This document shows positions 63,081 through 64,000 of a stretch of DNA of 64,000 bases, piece after piece. Position 1 is the first letter of the stretch. The number at the start of each line of letters is the position of its first letter. A program made the position numbers and the translations under genes. The DNA is from Streptomyces eurocidicus (GTDB lineage Bacteria > Actinomycetota > Actinomycetes > Streptomycetales > Streptomycetaceae): positions 620,001-684,000 of the forward strand of contig NZ_LGUI01000004.1 in assembly GCF_002891295.1 (NCBI RefSeq). The letters are read 5' to 3'. The notes below the pieces were generated by a model. That model was not told where the DNA came from. It saw nothing but the letters and a program-made list of their open reading frames with translations, and ran no database searches.

Positions 63081-63754
63081 GGGTCGCTATTGCGGGCGCC
63101 GGTGCGGTGGGCCGTTCCATCGCGGGCGAGCTGCTGGAGAACGGGCACGAGGTCCTGCTCATCGACAAGGCCCCGACGGCCATCTCGGTGGAGCGGGTGC
63201 CGCTCGCGGAGTGGCTGCTGGCCGACGCGTGCGAGATCACCTCGCTGGACGAGGCGGCGCTCCAGCGCTGCAACGTCGTGATCGCCGCCACCGGTGACGA
63301 CAAGGTCAACCTGGTGGTGTCGCTGCTCGCCAAGACGGAGTACGGGGTGCCCCGGGTCGTGGCCCGGGTGAACAACCCGAAGAACGAGTGGCTCTTCAAC
63401 GAGTCCTGGGGCGTGGACGTGGCCGTGTCCACGCCGCGTCTGATGTCGGCGCTGGTCGAGGAGGCCGTGAGCGTCGGCGACCTGGTGCGCCTGATGCGCT
63501 TCAGCCAGGGTGACGCCAACCTGGTGGAGCTGACGCTGCCGCCGGAGTCCGCGCTGGCGGGCACCCGGGTCGGCGACGTGGACTGGCCGGACGACACCTC
63601 GCTGGTCACGATCATCCGTGGCAACCGGGTGCTGACCCCCAGCAAGGAGGACGCGCTGGAGGCCGGCGACGAGCTCCTCTTCGTCGCCGCCCCCGCGCGC
63701 GAGGAGCAGCTGGAGGACCTGCTGTCCGTCCGCCGTGAGGGCACCTCCGACTGA
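63077..63754 (+). CDS. trkA: TrkA-family potassium uptake regulatory protein (second)
   Basis: This 225-residue RCK protein starts at an ATG overlapping the first TrkA stop. It has GAGAVGRSIAGELLENGHEVLLID near residues 6-30, ATGDDKVNLVVSLLAKTEYG near 70 and a C-terminal RCK_C part (ELTLPPESALAGTRVGDVDWP). It is the partner of the preceding gene in K+ uptake control. A strong perfect hairpin follows 18 bases after its stop. Confidence 0.92.
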   Translation: MRVAIAGAGAVGRSIAGELLENGHEVLLIDKAPTAISVERVPLAEWLLADACEITSLDEAALQRCNVVIAATGDDKVNLVVSLLAKTEYGVPRVVARVNNPKNEWLFNESWGVDVAVSTPRLMSALVEEAVSVGDLVRLMRFSQGDANLVELTLPPESALAGTRVGDVDWPDDTSLVTIIRGNRVLTPSKEDALEAGDELLFVAAPAREEQLEDLLSVRREGTSD

Positions 63755-63772
63755 GGGCCCGGACGCCGGACG

Positions 63773-63815
63773 CCGGGAGGCCCCGGGAACCTTCAAGGTT
63801 CCCGGGGCCTCCCGG
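63773..63815. terminator. Perfect 21-bp hairpin after the TrkA pair
   Basis: Arms 63773-63793 and 63795-63815 are exact reverse complements around a central C (a small loop in practice). It lies between two convergent genes and would terminate both. Confidence 0.85.
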
Positions 63816-63834
63816 TGTCGTGTGCGGCGCGGGC

Positions 63835-64000
63835 TCAGTGGCGCGGCGGCGCCGCGCGGTCGGCCGTCGCGCCGGCCTCGTCCACGGCCCGGTCGGCCCA
63901 CTCCGCGAGCAGCGGCTCGGCGACCTTCGCGACGTCCGCGGCCTTGTCGGCGGCCTTGTCCGCGGCCGCCTTCTCGCGCTCGGCGGCCTCCGCCGCCTCC
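63835..64000 (-). CDS. C-terminal part of an Ala/Lys/Glu-rich protein (runs off the window)
   Basis: An open minus-strand frame enters from the right edge and stops at 63835. It encodes at least 54 residues: alternating EAAEAAEREKAAADKAADKAA, then a helix ending in LLAEWADRAVDEAGATADRAAPPRH. The pattern suggests a helical, charged C-terminal tail. The N-terminus lies outside the window, so the family cannot be named. It converges on the trkA genes across the shared hairpin. Confidence 0.65.
   Translation of the reverse strand, partial: EAAEAAEREKAAADKAADKAADVAKVAEPLLAEWADRAVDEAGATADRAAPPRH

Overview
The window is high-GC actinobacterial DNA, almost certainly Streptomyces. Evidence: G/C at third codon positions, many 4-nt ATGA/GTGA gene overlaps, a conservon (HK, roadblock, DUF742, GTPase, P450), an Scr1-type XRE regulator paired with a DUF397 protein, a LAL regulator, and rare TTA leucine codons in specialised genes.

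Layout. (1) 0.4-7.7 kb: a thioesterase-like protein, a one-module NRPS (C-A-PCP, predicted glycine) and a LAL regulator. (2) 7.75-11.36 kb: a translationally coupled leftward operon of ABC ATPase, ABC permease, sensor kinase and NarL-type regulator. (3) 11.5-14.9 kb: a frameshifted DUF262 gene, the Scr1/DUF397 pair and four overlapping small genes ending at a strong hairpin. (4) 14.97-33.15 kb: an anti-phage island. Five tightly coupled genes (N6-adenine methylase, specificity subunit, NERD/kinase/ATPase, an uncharacterised 548-aa protein, a 1893-aa HerA-like ATPase) match from memory the mad2-mad5-mad6-mad7-mad8 part of the methylation-associated defence system (MADS). An AIPR nuclease-like gene lies just upstream. 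The island lies between two copies of the last 21 codons of an RNA methyltransferase gene, as if it had integrated at that gene's 3' end. A broken IS3 orfA lies at its right edge. (5) 33.1-36.6 kb: RNA methyltransferase and APC permease. (6) 36.9-42.6 kb: conservon with two P450s. (7) 42.8-61.9 kb: specialised-metabolism genes. A leftward operon (DAHP synthase, PhzD, PhzE, transketolase C-domain, transaldolase C-domain fragment, EPSP synthase) would drive shikimate flux to ADIC and then DHHA. A second operon (methyltransferase, fused aminodeoxychorismate synthase) would make ADC. Accompanying genes are a full transaldolase, an FAD protein, an FMN reductase, a NarK-like MFS protein carrying a 90-bp minisatellite, a GAF/PucR-type regulator and an IS701-like transposase lacking its first catalytic Asp. 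(8) 62.4-63.75 kb: a TrkA pair ending at a perfect hairpin, then the 3' end of a convergent gene.

How it fits together. The pathway genes make chorismate-derived amino acids (DHHA via PhzE/PhzD, ADC via PabAB). The final product cannot be named: phzA/B/F/G homologues are absent and the glycine NRPS is 40 kb away. TTA codons in cvnC, the MFS gene, the methyltransferase gene and the IS701-like gene point to bldA-dependent expression of the 37-62 kb segment. The island lacks an HsdR, but nuclease-like motifs are scattered over four of its proteins, so it is not a classical type I R-M system.
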